Positions 50,459 to 59,089 of a DNA stretch of 59,370 nucleotides are shown here, in pieces. The notes beneath the pieces were generated by a model. That model ran no database searches. It saw only the letters and a list, made by a program, of their open reading frames with translations, and had not been told where the DNA came from. The DNA comes from Candidatus Gastranaerophilales bacterium. GTDB taxonomy: Bacteria; Cyanobacteriota; Vampirovibrionia; Gastranaerophilales; Gastranaerophilaceae. The stretch lies in contig CALUQE010000011.1 in assembly GCA_944322845.1 (NCBI GenBank), positions 1 to 59,370 of the forward strand, read 5' to 3'. Position 1 is the stretch's first letter. The number at the start of each line of letters is the position of its first letter. The translations under genes were made by a program, and so were the position numbers.

Positions 50459-50992
50459 ATGCTATCCAAAATAAACAATTTTAGTCCAAGAAAAATGATA
50501 ATCGGTTCAATGATTGCTGGAAGCGTACTGGCTGGCGGGCTGAGTTCTTGCGGCAGGGCAGAAAATATTAATAAGGAAAAAATCGAATATGTTCAACCGG
50601 CAAAAGATGAACTGATTATCTCAAAATCTGCTAAAGATAAGCCTAACCGGGCCGGTTTTATTACGACTAAATTGGATATATCGGAAAAAGATTCACCATT
50701 AAAAAATGCAGGTAAACGTATAGGTGCAGCTCTTCTCGGAGGTGCTATCGGCGGTTTAATTGGGATTTTCAGAAAAGATTCAGCTTTTTTGAATAAAGTA
50801 TCTCACTGCGCAGTATTAGGTGGTACCGCAGGACTGCTTACCCCGGGACTAACGATGAGCGCCATAATAATAGGAGCCTCAACTCTTGTAGGCGGAATTG
50901 CAGGGACATTCTTTTCTGGCGGTAACGATAAAATCGGAAAAATTACTGCTGCAGCCTTTGGCATACTTACCGGTGCAGCTTGCCTGTTATAA
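50459..50992 (+). CDS. Lipoprotein with C-terminal glycine-zipper membrane segments
   Basis: The 177-residue protein has a signal with a lipobox-like GLSSC (C32) after IIGSMIAGSVLAGG, so it is probably lipid-anchored. The C-terminal half has Gly/Ala-rich segments: IGAALLGGAIGGLIGIF, AVLGGTAGLLTPGLTMSA and IIIGASTLVGGIAGTFF. These have the spacing of glycine-zipper proteins. The N-terminus is longer and more basic than usual for a lipoprotein signal. AGGGAGAA precedes the ATG. Function unknown. Confidence 0.7.
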   Translation: MLSKINNFSPRKMIIGSMIAGSVLAGGLSSCGRAENINKEKIEYVQPAKDELIISKSAKDKPNRAGFITTKLDISEKDSPLKNAGKRIGAALLGGAIGGLIGIFRKDSAFLNKVSHCAVLGGTAGLLTPGLTMSAIIIGASTLVGGIAGTFFSGGNDKIGKITAAAFGILTGAACLL

Positions 50993-51091
50993 AAATTTTA
51001 TTTATTCACTCTGAATTTTGACAAAACATAAAAAATACTTTAATATAATATTAAAGTTAGAATATCCTAACATTTTTCAAGAGGAGTAATT

Positions 51092-51523
51092 ATGTTTGTT
51101 CCAAAAGTTATTATGTACCAGAGCGGCGTGAATCCTGTTTATCGGGGAAAAAATACGGCTTCTTTGACAGAAATTGCCGATTTAAGAGTTTTTCATCACC
51201 ATATTTACGAGTTTAAAAAAGGGATTAGAAACCTAATTTTAACGACTGAAAAATCCAGATACAAAGAAAGTATTGCAAATAAACTAAAAAAAGAAAACAT
51301 TGATTATTTAATCCATGATGTTGATTCTAACAAGATTAATGTTTATTTCGGCACAAAGGAATGTGTTGATGTAGTGAGAACCTTTAGTCCGAGGCTGAAC
51401 GAACTTACACCGGAGCAGGATTTTATGCTGGGGATTATGCTCGGATACGACAGGGTTAAGCAGTGTGAAAGGTATATGAAAATCAAAAATAATATAATTA
51501 AGCTTGGGAAAAAACCACTTTAA
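51092..51523 (+). CDS. DUF2023-like protein
   Basis: The 143-residue protein has a 30-residue N-terminal extension (VIMYQSGVNPVYRGKNTASL) and then a domain that fits DUF2023: VFHHHIYEFKKGIRNLILTT, and FMLGIMLGYDRVKQCERYMK near the end. DUF2023 genes often lie next to flavodoxin genes; none is present here. AGAGGAG precedes the ATG. The last 4 bases overlap the convergent DUF4186 gene. The function of the domain is unknown. Confidence 0.78.
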   Translation: MFVPKVIMYQSGVNPVYRGKNTASLTEIADLRVFHHHIYEFKKGIRNLILTTEKSRYKESIANKLKKENIDYLIHDVDSNKINVYFGTKECVDVVRTFSPRLNELTPEQDFMLGIMLGYDRVKQCERYMKIKNNIIKLGKKPL

Positions 51524-51864
51524 TTTTGCCTGTTTATCCATTCCATAATAATATCAACGACGTACCTTTGCTCTGCCTGTGTAAGTATTTTGCCCTTTGG
51601 AATCTTATGCCATTTTTCCAGACATCCTCGGCAGCAGGTTGCAGTAGCGTGCTGAGCGATAAAAACAGGATGCCCCCGCATCGGGGTTTGTTTTCCGTCG
51701 TTTGGAATATCAGCGGGAGCAAGCCTTTTAGAGATAAAATCCTCGGCATGTGAGCGGATTTTATCAATTCCTTTTTCTTTAATATATTGTTTTTCTTTTT
51801 CTTTAAGCTTAAATCTGCTTCTAAAAGTTGATTTAGCCAATCTTTCAAAAATATCGCCGTTCAT
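51520..51864 (-). CDS. DUF4186-family protein
   Basis: The 114-residue protein has the family pattern: IFERLAKSTFRSRFKLKEKE, SHAEDFISKRLAPADIPNDG, GHPVFIAQHATATCCRGCLE and the end QRYVVDIIMEWINRQ. The His and Cys (QHATATCCRGCLEKWH) could bind a metal. Function unknown. Its start lies 12 bases after the stop-side end of nothing else: the MlaA-hydrolase gene ends at 51877 upstream on the same strand, so the two form a likely operon. Confidence 0.85.
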   Translation of the reverse strand: MNGDIFERLAKSTFRSRFKLKEKEKQYIKEKGIDKIRSHAEDFISKRLAPADIPNDGKQTPMRGHPVFIAQHATATCCRGCLEKWHKIPKGKILTQAEQRYVVDIIMEWINRQN

Positions 51865-51876
51865 ACCTGAATTATA

Positions 51877-53985
51877 CTACCGCGCTTTTTCTTCCTCAAC
51901 CTCTTTTTTAAGCATATTCAGAAACTCGGGTCTGTACATAAAACCCAAATGTGCGCCGTTACTCAGGCAAATCAGGTGTTTGCCGGCAAAGATTTTAAGT
52001 CTTGAAAGCTGCTCTCGATTGATTAAATAATCGTCCATGGAATGATATATGCTGTAGTTATTGTTTTTGGAAAAATAATCCGCCAGAGAATATAAGCTTG
52101 TCTCATAGCGAAAATCCTCAAGAGTTAACAAGCCGTCCTTCAAAAGATATTTTTCCGCATAATCTCTGTAATTCATATTATTAAATTTTTCATAAAAATC
52201 AGTTTTTTTACCGGTTGCAATATTTTCTATAGCAAAAATCAAATCCGACAGCTTTTGCCTCAAAATAAACGTAGTAATCAACTTTCCCTCTTCTTCCGTA
52301 AAAGGAAGAGTGTCTATTCTGAAATCCGGAGCATCTTTCTGCTGATAAAGCTGCAGAATTTTTGCCGCGGTAACGGCAGTTTTATGCTTTACTTCCGGAG
52401 AATTTTTATCAAATTCATCACTGTTTTTATCCAATTGTTCCAGAGCATACAAAAGTTCAACCGGCGGAGAAATTGCAATAAATTTATTTATTCCGAGCGT
52501 ATTTTCCTTACTTTCACTCTCAGCAAGGAAAAGAGAAGCCAACGCTCCGAACGAAGTACCTACAACAATTTTGTCATTAAATTCACACCCGTATTTTTCT
52601 TTTAATAAATCCAGAATTTTTGACGTAACAAGTTTTATATAAACAATATCATCATTCGTAATCCCCGGGCAAAATCCATCAGGCATACTTTTCACAAACT
52701 CCCAGTGAAAATGGCTTCCCTGCATTACAACAGAATATCCTTCATCATAAAATAGCTTGGCAAAAACAACTGAATGATGATTATTAGCCCCCTCGCCTAT
52801 TGAGGGATACAAAATTACAAGAGGGGCATTTTTATCCTTCTGCAAAATATATCTGAATTTATACTTTTCTTTCTCCGGTGTAATACTCACTGAGGCAGTC
52901 TTTATTCTCTTACCAAAGCTTCTGTTCCAGATAGAAAGCTCATTCCATATAGATTTATAAATCTCGGGATTGTCAAAAAGTGCTGTTCTCATAGAATCAA
53001 CAACCGGAGATTGCGGATTGTACCCGTCCAGTACAATATCAGCATTTACCTCCGGTTTCTTAATAATTTCCAAATCTTCTATATTAGCGGCACTGCCTGT
53101 GGTTTCACCTTCTTCAAGCGCCAGTTTTTCAAGTTCATCTTCTGACAATAATTCCACCTGAACCATAATTTCCTCTTCTATGGCATTCGGAAACTCGGGC
53201 AGTTTAATCCTTTCTTCTGCAAGCAAATCCGCCCTGTCCAGATTAGAATTTTTTATGTAATTTTCCATGCCGTAAAGCTTCTTCTGAATATCATAAGGAT
53301 CAGCGTAAGTCGACTCAATCATTTTTGCAAGCGGCTGCATATAAGACGTTCGGTTAACCATTAAGCCGAATTTCACAATAGAAGTAATCGGCGTTGCCAG
53401 ATATACGGAAGGGTCAAGCGCCGCCTCAAGAATCCTTCCGCACAAAGATCTCGGGGTGCAAGAATTAAGTATAGGAACCACCATATAATGTCCGGAGCAC
53501 ATTTTGCATTTGCAAAGCGCCTGCTCCATATTCTCATTCGTAGGTTTCATCTTAAAAATCTTATCAGCCGGATCAAACAAGCCGCCAAGCCCCAGAGTAG
53601 TATTTGTAAGAAATCTTACAGTTTCTCTTTTTATCCCTTCTCCGTCTCTCTGCACAAGACAGCTTGCAAGACGTTTAGGATATTCAATATTATTATAAGC
53701 GTCTCTAATCCTTTCGATTCCGTACTTTGGCATAATAGACGACCAGAGTATATGAACAGGACGAGCAATATATTTATTCAGCCCTCTGTTTAAATTAAAC
53801 ATTTTGCGGTTAAACTTTTCATACTTATCCTCACCGACATACATTTTTGCATAATCTGGATAACGGCTCGATTCCGCTTGAACAGCCTGAGGTACGTCCT
53901 GCTGTTCTTTAGCAAAAACAGGTGAGCTATTAAATACAAGAAAAAATAATAAAACTAAAGATAATAATTTTTTCCTGAACGACAT
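51877..53985 (-). CDS. MlaA-like protein fused to an alpha/beta hydrolase
   Basis: The 702-residue protein has a signal peptide (cleavage after SPVFA) and an MlaA/VacJ domain (about 50-245): EKFNRKMFNLNRGLNKYIAR, RFLTNTTLGLGGLFDPADK, DPSVYLATPI and RTSYMQPLAKMIESTYADPY. An acidic linker (about 255-330) leads to an alpha/beta hydrolase (about 375-700) with nucleophile elbow VGTSFGAL (S478), a candidate acid in HSMDDYL and a candidate His in SNGAHLGF (H679). MlaA removes misplaced phospholipids from the outer membrane; a fused lipase or esterase could break them down. The usual MlaA lipobox is absent. It is followed by DUF4186. Confidence 0.85.
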   Translation of the reverse strand: MSFRKKLLSLVLLFFLVFNSSPVFAKEQQDVPQAVQAESSRYPDYAKMYVGEDKYEKFNRKMFNLNRGLNKYIARPVHILWSSIMPKYGIERIRDAYNNIEYPKRLASCLVQRDGEGIKRETVRFLTNTTLGLGGLFDPADKIFKMKPTNENMEQALCKCKMCSGHYMVVPILNSCTPRSLCGRILEAALDPSVYLATPITSIVKFGLMVNRTSYMQPLAKMIESTYADPYDIQKKLYGMENYIKNSNLDRADLLAEERIKLPEFPNAIEEEIMVQVELLSEDELEKLALEEGETTGSAANIEDLEIIKKPEVNADIVLDGYNPQSPVVDSMRTALFDNPEIYKSIWNELSIWNRSFGKRIKTASVSITPEKEKYKFRYILQKDKNAPLVILYPSIGEGANNHHSVVFAKLFYDEGYSVVMQGSHFHWEFVKSMPDGFCPGITNDDIVYIKLVTSKILDLLKEKYGCEFNDKIVVGTSFGALASLFLAESESKENTLGINKFIAISPPVELLYALEQLDKNSDEFDKNSPEVKHKTAVTAAKILQLYQQKDAPDFRIDTLPFTEEEGKLITTFILRQKLSDLIFAIENIATGKKTDFYEKFNNMNYRDYAEKYLLKDGLLTLEDFRYETSLYSLADYFSKNNNYSIYHSMDDYLINREQLSRLKIFAGKHLICLSNGAHLGFMYRPEFLNMLKKEVEEEKAR

Positions 53986-54065
53986 AAAATCCTCTCTCTA
54001 ATAAAAATTGTATTTTTATCAGAAAGATAAAGATATTAGTACAGCAGGCAAAACAACCGGATTAA

Positions 54066-54911
54066 TTAGAATTTTGCATAAGAGCCGATAACTCTTACAC
54101 TCTGTGCCTGAGGTTCAAGATCGTTTATCAGATTTCTTATTATCTCATCATCCTTATGACCGTCAAAATCAATAAACACTGCTTGTTCTTCCGCATTATT
54201 ATTCATCATTTTGGAATTTATCTGGGTTATATTAATATGATATTTGACAAACACTTGAACAATATCCAGCAAAGCCCCCTGCCTGTCATTAAGGAATAGT
54301 ACAATACTTGTTTTGTCATGCCCGGTTGGCTGTGTTGAAGAATCTCCGATTACAATAAATCTGCGCTTGTTATTTTTATCATCTTCTATATGTTCCTTTA
54401 ACACATTCAAATTGTAAATCTCAGCAGTTTTATGTGTTCCGATTATTGAATAAGTTAAATTATATCCGTTTAGAAGCCTTGCCGCTTCGTCCATACTTTC
54501 AGCAACCACAATATTTAACTGTCTTGGCATTTCATCCCGAACAAAAATTTTACTCTTTGCAAGAGCATTCGGATTCGCTATAAGTCCCGTTAGGCTGTAA
54601 AATTCAGTAGTTTTTGACAGGATACAATCATTAACCGGAACTATCGTCTCTGCAAGAATTTGAATATTTTGATTCTTCGTAAGAATAAGGTTATCGATTG
54701 TCTCTCTTATAATTCCCTTGTAAGTTGTCTCAACCGGAAGAACCGCAATCGCATTGCAATTTTCATCCACATAATCTATACACTCTTTTATAGAATTAAG
54801 CGAACGCTGATATAAAAACAGATCATAAGCCTTAAAAAGCTTATCCTTAGCTATTTCGGAATAAGAGCCTCCCATCCCGAGACAAATAACTTCATTAAAC
54901 TCTTCAAACAT
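54066..54911 (-). CDS. pheA: Prephenate dehydratase
   Basis: The 281-residue enzyme converts prephenate to phenylpyruvate in phenylalanine synthesis. The catalytic domain (about 1-190) starts ICLGMGGSYSEIAKDKLFKA and has AVLPVETTYKGIIRETIDNL and the NKRRFIVIG block, which stands for the usual TRF motif. The ACT domain (about 200-278; SIVLFLNDRQGALLDIVQVF) binds phenylalanine for feedback control. No chorismate mutase domain is attached. GGAG lies before the ATG. aroQ, an earlier step, is at 31 kb. Confidence 0.92.
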   Translation of the reverse strand: MFEEFNEVICLGMGGSYSEIAKDKLFKAYDLFLYQRSLNSIKECIDYVDENCNAIAVLPVETTYKGIIRETIDNLILTKNQNIQILAETIVPVNDCILSKTTEFYSLTGLIANPNALAKSKIFVRDEMPRQLNIVVAESMDEAARLLNGYNLTYSIIGTHKTAEIYNLNVLKEHIEDDKNNKRRFIVIGDSSTQPTGHDKTSIVLFLNDRQGALLDIVQVFVKYHINITQINSKMMNNNAEEQAVFIDFDGHKDDEIIRNLINDLEPQAQSVRVIGSYAKF

Positions 54912-55042
54912 ATAAACTCCGTATTTTTAATTAATTATATTATAAAGCTTTCCATTTGTAAATTTTTGTAAAAAATCGGAATATTTATCTAAAGTTTCGA
55001 TTAAATATGCCGATATATTATTTTATAAAATAAGGAGAATTT

Positions 55043-56308
55043 ATGAATATAGATGGCTTAGGATTTCAAGGATTACAGAGAAATAAGGGAATTGATGGCA
55101 AAGGCAACAGTAAAAATTCTGCAGGAGAAACTTCCGGCACTGCAGAATCGTCATCAACTTCCGGAGCTTCTGCACCAAAAGAAAGCAATATTGATAAAGT
55201 TCAAGAATTTTATTTAAAATTCAAAGCCGGAGTTCTATCTTTTGAAGAACTTTGCTCAAGATTAGAAGGATTAGGCGTAGAGGTTCAATATCAAAAAGAT
55301 TCAGAAGGAAATAATGTCGTAGGTGTTACTTTCCAAACCCAGGACGGTCCGGTTTATTGTTCTGTTGACGGTAAAAATAGTACTGTTAAACAGACAGATA
55401 CACCTAACCAAACAATTATAAGCACTGATGAAAACGGGCTTACTGTAACAACAAAAAAACACTCCGACGGAAGTTCGACTATCACAAAAAAAGATGAAAA
55501 TGGAAACCTTGTTGAAATTGAAGAACGTAATGCTGATAACCAGCTTGTTAGGCTGACTTCTTATAACGAGGCAGGCAAAGTAGAAAGTATTAAAGAATAT
55601 GAATACAACGCAGATGGCTCTTACATAGAAACAGTTAAAAACAGCTCCGGCAGAATTGTTTCCAAGGCAGAAATCAGCGCAGACGGAAAAGACAGAAAAG
55701 ATATTACTCCAGATCTGCTCAAAGGCAGTATTCTCAACGGTCAGCTTTTCTCGATGGAAGATATTATTGATGCAGGATTTAATTCTCTAGATATTGCCAA
55801 ACATTTTACTCTGGTAAGAGGCACTGACGGTAACTTTTATTATGAAATTAAAACAAATGCCGGAAATGCACAATCACTGGAAGAATTCTTTAGCAATGTT
55901 ATGCAGGAAAAAGCAAATGATGTAATTGCAAAATATGAATCAGGTTCAATCACTTTTGCAGAAATCATGCAGGAATTAAAGACTCTGGGCTTTACCGGAA
56001 TTTCCGGCAAAGCTAATGCTGACGGAAGCTGCATTATAGAGTATAAATGCGGTAATAACACTTATACAATTGAAGATACTACCCTTAGAGATATTAAGCA
56101 AGAGTGGGCACAATGTGTTACCGGCGGTGATAGTGTCGAAAACTTTGCTAAAATACTTAAAAGCTATAATGGAGTTTCCGACATTGAATACTCAAAAACA
56201 GACTACGGCTCCGAAAAGATTACATTTAAATTCAATGATATTCTTCAAACATTTACATCAATACCGGCAAATTCTGAATTACCGGAAAAAGAAGATGAAG
56301 AAGAATAA
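55043..56308 (+). CDS. Repeat protein of unknown function next to the flagellar genes
   Basis: The 421-residue protein starts IDGLGFQGLQRNKGIDGKGN, then a Ser/Thr/Gly-rich stretch. Two related units follow, around FYLKFKAGVLSFEELCSRLE and IAKYESGSITFAEIMQELKT, each a helical hairpin before a beta part. The middle has a beta-rich repeat (KKHSDGSSTITKKDENGNLV, YEYNADGSYIETVKNSSGRI) like short YD-type repeats. No signal peptide is clear. It ends 1 base before the stop of flgC on the other strand. A flagellar link is possible by location only. Confidence 0.65.
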   Translation: MNIDGLGFQGLQRNKGIDGKGNSKNSAGETSGTAESSSTSGASAPKESNIDKVQEFYLKFKAGVLSFEELCSRLEGLGVEVQYQKDSEGNNVVGVTFQTQDGPVYCSVDGKNSTVKQTDTPNQTIISTDENGLTVTTKKHSDGSSTITKKDENGNLVEIEERNADNQLVRLTSYNEAGKVESIKEYEYNADGSYIETVKNSSGRIVSKAEISADGKDRKDITPDLLKGSILNGQLFSMEDIIDAGFNSLDIAKHFTLVRGTDGNFYYEIKTNAGNAQSLEEFFSNVMQEKANDVIAKYESGSITFAEIMQELKTLGFTGISGKANADGSCIIEYKCGNNTYTIEDTTLRDIKQEWAQCVTGGDSVENFAKILKSYNGVSDIEYSKTDYGSEKITFKFNDILQTFTSIPANSELPEKEDEEE

Positions 56309-56755
56309 TTAAGAACGTCCGATTTCTGTAGCTCTTGATGCCATTGATTTTGAAATATTTACAAGCGCAAGGTTGGCTTCATAAGCTCTCTGTGCCATAA
56401 TAGCGTCTGCCATATCGACCATCGCGTTTACGTTTGATGCACGGATATACCCGTTTGCATCCGCATCTGGATGCCCCGGAGAATAAATTCTTTCTCCGAC
56501 AGTCGGATCTTCCACGCAGCCGTTAAATACAACACCGCCCTGCAAATACGGCAGAGTACCGACTCCAAATACGTCATTTTTCATAACATTCATCAAACCG
56601 TGAAAAGAAATATCTTCTGAAGCATTAAGCACAGGAATACGTCTTACATAATTCGGCGTATCAACGTTAGCAATGTTTTTGGCGTGGATATCTAATCTCA
56701 AACCATGTGCCTGAAGAGCATTTGCGCCTATATTTATTGATTCTAATATACTCAT
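56309..56755 (-). CDS. flgC: Flagellar basal-body rod protein FlgC
   Basis: The 148-residue protein has the rod N-terminus GANALQAHGLRLDIHAKNIA followed by NVDTPNYVRR, the FlgC-specific YSPGHPDADANGYIRASNVN and the C-terminal helix AQRAYEANLALVNISKSM. It forms part of the proximal rod. It starts 25 bases after flgB, on the same strand, and ends convergent with the repeat protein gene. Confidence 0.95.
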   Translation of the reverse strand: MSILESINIGANALQAHGLRLDIHAKNIANVDTPNYVRRIPVLNASEDISFHGLMNVMKNDVFGVGTLPYLQGGVVFNGCVEDPTVGERIYSPGHPDADANGYIRASNVNAMVDMADAIMAQRAYEANLALVNISKSMASRATEIGRS

Positions 56756-56780
56756 CTTAGTGCCTCACTTTCCTAAAACA

Positions 56781-57131
56781 TTATTTACCGACGTTAATCA
56801 CGGTTTTCATTTCCGTAATTATGTTAGACATTCTTCTTGTCGCCATTGTATATAGAATAGAGTTCTTCTGTAGCTCTGTTAACTCTTTTGCAATATCAAT
56901 TTCTTCCTTCTGTCGGTCTTCAAGAACCCCTGAAGGACCGAGTTCTGTTGAAAGTTTTGTTTCCAAAGGACTGTTCATTGATCCCAGATACATGGAAAAA
57001 TCAATATCCCTTCTGACATAACCGGGAGTATCAACGTTGGCAACGTTTGAACCCAGAGCCCGCTGTCTCTGTGATATCAAATCCATCATTAAGTTAGTTT
57101 TTCCCATTGAATCTAAACTGGTGTATGTCAT
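56781..57131 (-). CDS. flgB: Flagellar basal-body rod protein FlgB
   Basis: The 116-residue protein has the rod motif RALGSNVANVDTPGYVRRDI and the C-terminal helix EITELQKNSILYTMATRRMS-type (here ELTELQKNSILYTMATRR). It is shorter than many FlgB proteins, mainly in the middle. GGAGAT precedes the ATG. It is the third gene of a four-gene rod unit running leftwards. Confidence 0.93.
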   Translation of the reverse strand: MTYTSLDSMGKTNLMMDLISQRQRALGSNVANVDTPGYVRRDIDFSMYLGSMNSPLETKLSTELGPSGVLEDRQKEEIDIAKELTELQKNSILYTMATRRMSNIITEMKTVINVGK

Positions 57132-57171
57132 TTTTTATCTCCATGTAGTTTTGCTTTTTACATATTCAGCA

Positions 57172-57885
57172 TTATTCTCTTATGTTTATTGCTTTGTTGT
57201 ACATATCATCCGCAACTTTCATAAGGTTCATACTTGCAATCATAGATGTATTAAGCCTCATAAGGTCATTAATTTCATCATAAATATTTGTATTAGAAAC
57301 CTCTGTTGCATACTGCCTGATATTATCTGTATTTTTAATAATCTTTGGAGCACCTGATTCATCGTTATAAACCATTTTGTTATTATGTCCCTGCTCTAAT
57401 GCCTCAGGGCATTCAAACTGCACAATAGGTATTGTTCCGATTTTTTCAGGAAGCGAACCGGCATTATCATAGTTTATAACATCACCGTTAGGCTTGATTT
57501 CAAGTTTATAAGAATTCGCAGGGATTTTAATACCGTCTCCGACCATCCAATCATCAACAGTCATTAAATATCCGCCTTCGCCTCTTTTGAACGCACCGTC
57601 ACGGGTATACTGAATTTCACCGTCAGGAGAAACAACAGGAATATAACCTTCACCATCGATTGCAATATCATAAGGATTTTTGCTTATACGGATAGAACCC
57701 TGAAGAGCATTTGTCCTTATTGCACCGTCAACATAACCGTCCTCTCTTAGAATCTGCTCAAAGCGCGAAGTTTTATAAGCAGCCGTATTATAGTTAGCAA
57801 GGTTATTTGCGAGATAACCGAGTTTTTCGAACTGCATTGTTGCATTATTTATACTTTTTCTTACTACCGCCTGCATATTATACAT
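57172..57885 (-). CDS. Flagellar hook-basal body protein, FlgF/FlgG type (copy 2)
   Basis: The 237-residue protein has the rod/hook N-terminal motif LGYLANNLANYNTAAYKTSR, the core NPYDIAIDGEGYIPVVSPDG and QYTRDGAFKRGEGGYLMTVD, and the C-terminal helix LMRLNTSMIASMNLMKVADD. These build the distal or proximal rod. By eye it cannot be split between FlgF and FlgG. It starts 13 bases after the neighbour gene's stop, on the same strand. Confidence 0.88.
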   Translation of the reverse strand: MYNMQAVVRKSINNATMQFEKLGYLANNLANYNTAAYKTSRFEQILREDGYVDGAIRTNALQGSIRISKNPYDIAIDGEGYIPVVSPDGEIQYTRDGAFKRGEGGYLMTVDDWMVGDGIKIPANSYKLEIKPNGDVINYDNAGSLPEKIGTIPIVQFECPEALEQGHNNKMVYNDESGAPKIIKNTDNIRQYATEVSNTNIYDEINDLMRLNTSMIASMNLMKVADDMYNKAINIRE

Positions 57886-57898
57886 AGTTCAAACCCTC

Positions 57899-58597
57899 CT
57901 AACTTGTAGTTCCCAGCTGGCTTATAACCTTTTGCAGATTACTGCTCTCAATAAGAAATATCTGCCTGTTTGCTTCAAAATTTCTTACAACAGGTTTAAC
58001 TGCCAGAAACTCGTTTTGAATTGAAACGTTAGAATACTCGTTATATCCTTGTTTTACATCAGGATTCAAGACAGCCATGCCATTTGAGTCTACAATACCA
58101 AGATATCCTGCATCTACAAGCTGGTTAGAGTCCTTTGCATAAACACTGATTTTTCCTTTTGTATTAACAACAACCTGTGCGGGATTATCCGGCACAACAG
58201 GAAGTTTAATAGGCATTCCGGCATCTGAAAGAACCGGATTATCTTCAAGGTTTAAAAGATTACCTTCTCTATCCAGTTTAAATCTTCCGTCTCGTGTAAG
58301 CTGCACGCCTTCAGGTGTCTGAATCTGGAAATAACCTTTGTTTGCCATTGTTATATCCAGCGGATTTTTAGAGACCATAATACGTCCGACCTGATCGTCA
58401 ACAGTACTTGAAAGCCCGTGTACTCCTATAAATTCGGTAAATGAAGAAACAACCGGTTCACGTCTCTGAAATCCGACCTTATCGAATCCGGTAACGTTCT
58501 CATTTATCATACCGAGAATTTCGCTCTGGACGTGCATTGCACGAATCGAAGCTTTCATTCCTTGTTCACAGAATCTTACACCGCCATTGATTTGCAT
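57899..58597 (-). CDS. Flagellar hook-basal body protein, FlgF/FlgG type (copy 1)
   Basis: The 232-residue protein has the FlgF/FlgG core: NPLDITMANKGYFQIQTPEG and LTRDGRFKLDREGNLLNLED. Its N-terminal motif is divergent (ILGMINENVTGFDKVGFQRR) compared with the usual ANNLAN...T.GFK. The C-terminal NRQIFLIESSNLQKVISQLG forms the closing helix. It is the first gene of the rod unit. GAGGT lies upstream of the ATG. It is related to copy 2 and may be a specialised rod subunit. Confidence 0.86.
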   Translation of the reverse strand: MQINGGVRFCEQGMKASIRAMHVQSEILGMINENVTGFDKVGFQRREPVVSSFTEFIGVHGLSSTVDDQVGRIMVSKNPLDITMANKGYFQIQTPEGVQLTRDGRFKLDREGNLLNLEDNPVLSDAGMPIKLPVVPDNPAQVVVNTKGKISVYAKDSNQLVDAGYLGIVDSNGMAVLNPDVKQGYNEYSNVSIQNEFLAVKPVVRNFEANRQIFLIESSNLQKVISQLGTTS

Positions 58598-58726
58598 AGT
58601 TGTACCTCTTTTTTTATTTAAACGGATAATTAGTCTTTATGCTTTAGCAAATTTTCGAAAAATCATACGTTTAAAGTAGTTCAACATGTCATATAATGTT
58701 AAAAATAAAAAAGTCAAAATTTATTG

Positions 58727-58755
58727 TTGACAATGAAATTTGTTTCTAATATCAT
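58727..58755 (+). promoter_or_regulatory. Promoter of the tRNA cluster
   Basis: TTGACA (58727-58732) and TATCAT (58750-58755) are 17 bp apart. The start lies just before tRNA-Thr at 58766. Confidence 0.68.
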
Positions 58756-58765
58756 AAGACTTGAC

Positions 58766-58837
58766 GCCGGTATAGCTCAACGGTAGAGCAACGGTTTTGT
58801 AAACCGTAGGTTGTAGGTTCGATTCCTATTACCGGCT
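58766..58837 (+). tRNA. tRNA-Thr (anticodon TGT)
   Basis: The 72-base gene has a 7-bp acceptor stem GCCGGTA/TACCGGC, D arm with AGCTCAACGGTAGAGC, anticodon stem ACGGT/ACCGT with loop TTTGTAA, and T arm with GGTTCGATTCC. CCA is not encoded. It reads ACA and, by wobble, other Thr codons. Confidence 0.96.
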
Positions 58838-58916
58838 ATTATTTTGAAAATTGAGCGGGGCTGAAGGGGGTGAAAGAGCAGACAGCACTTGCCTCCGGAG
58901 GAACGGACTTAGTTAG

Positions 58917-58988
58917 GCCTTTGTGGCGCAGGGGTAGCGCACTCCCTTGGTAAGGGAGAGGCCACGGGTTCAAATCCCGTCAAAGGCA
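58917..58988 (+). tRNA. tRNA-Thr (anticodon GGT)
   Basis: The 72-base gene has acceptor stem GCCTTTG/CAAAGGC, anticodon stem CTCCC/GGGAG with loop TTGGTAA and T arm CGGGTTCAAATCCCG. It reads ACC and ACU. About 80 bases separate it from the first tRNA-Thr. CCA is not encoded. Confidence 0.96.
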
Positions 58989-59006
58989 TTTTTAAAAATT
59001 AAATAC

Positions 59007-59089
59007 GGGTAGGTGGCCGAGTGGCTAAAGGCGACAGACTGTAAATCTGTTCACGAGAGTGTACGGTGGTTCGAATCCACCCCTGCCCA
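59007..59089 (+). tRNA. tRNA-Tyr (anticodon GTA)
   Basis: The 83-base gene has acceptor stem GGGTAGG/CCTGCCC with one G-T pair, anticodon stem ACAGA/TCTGT with loop CTGTAAA and a long variable arm typical of bacterial tRNA-Tyr. T arm GTGGTTCGAATCCAC is intact. Its 3' part is copied in the direct repeat at 59266. Confidence 0.96.
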
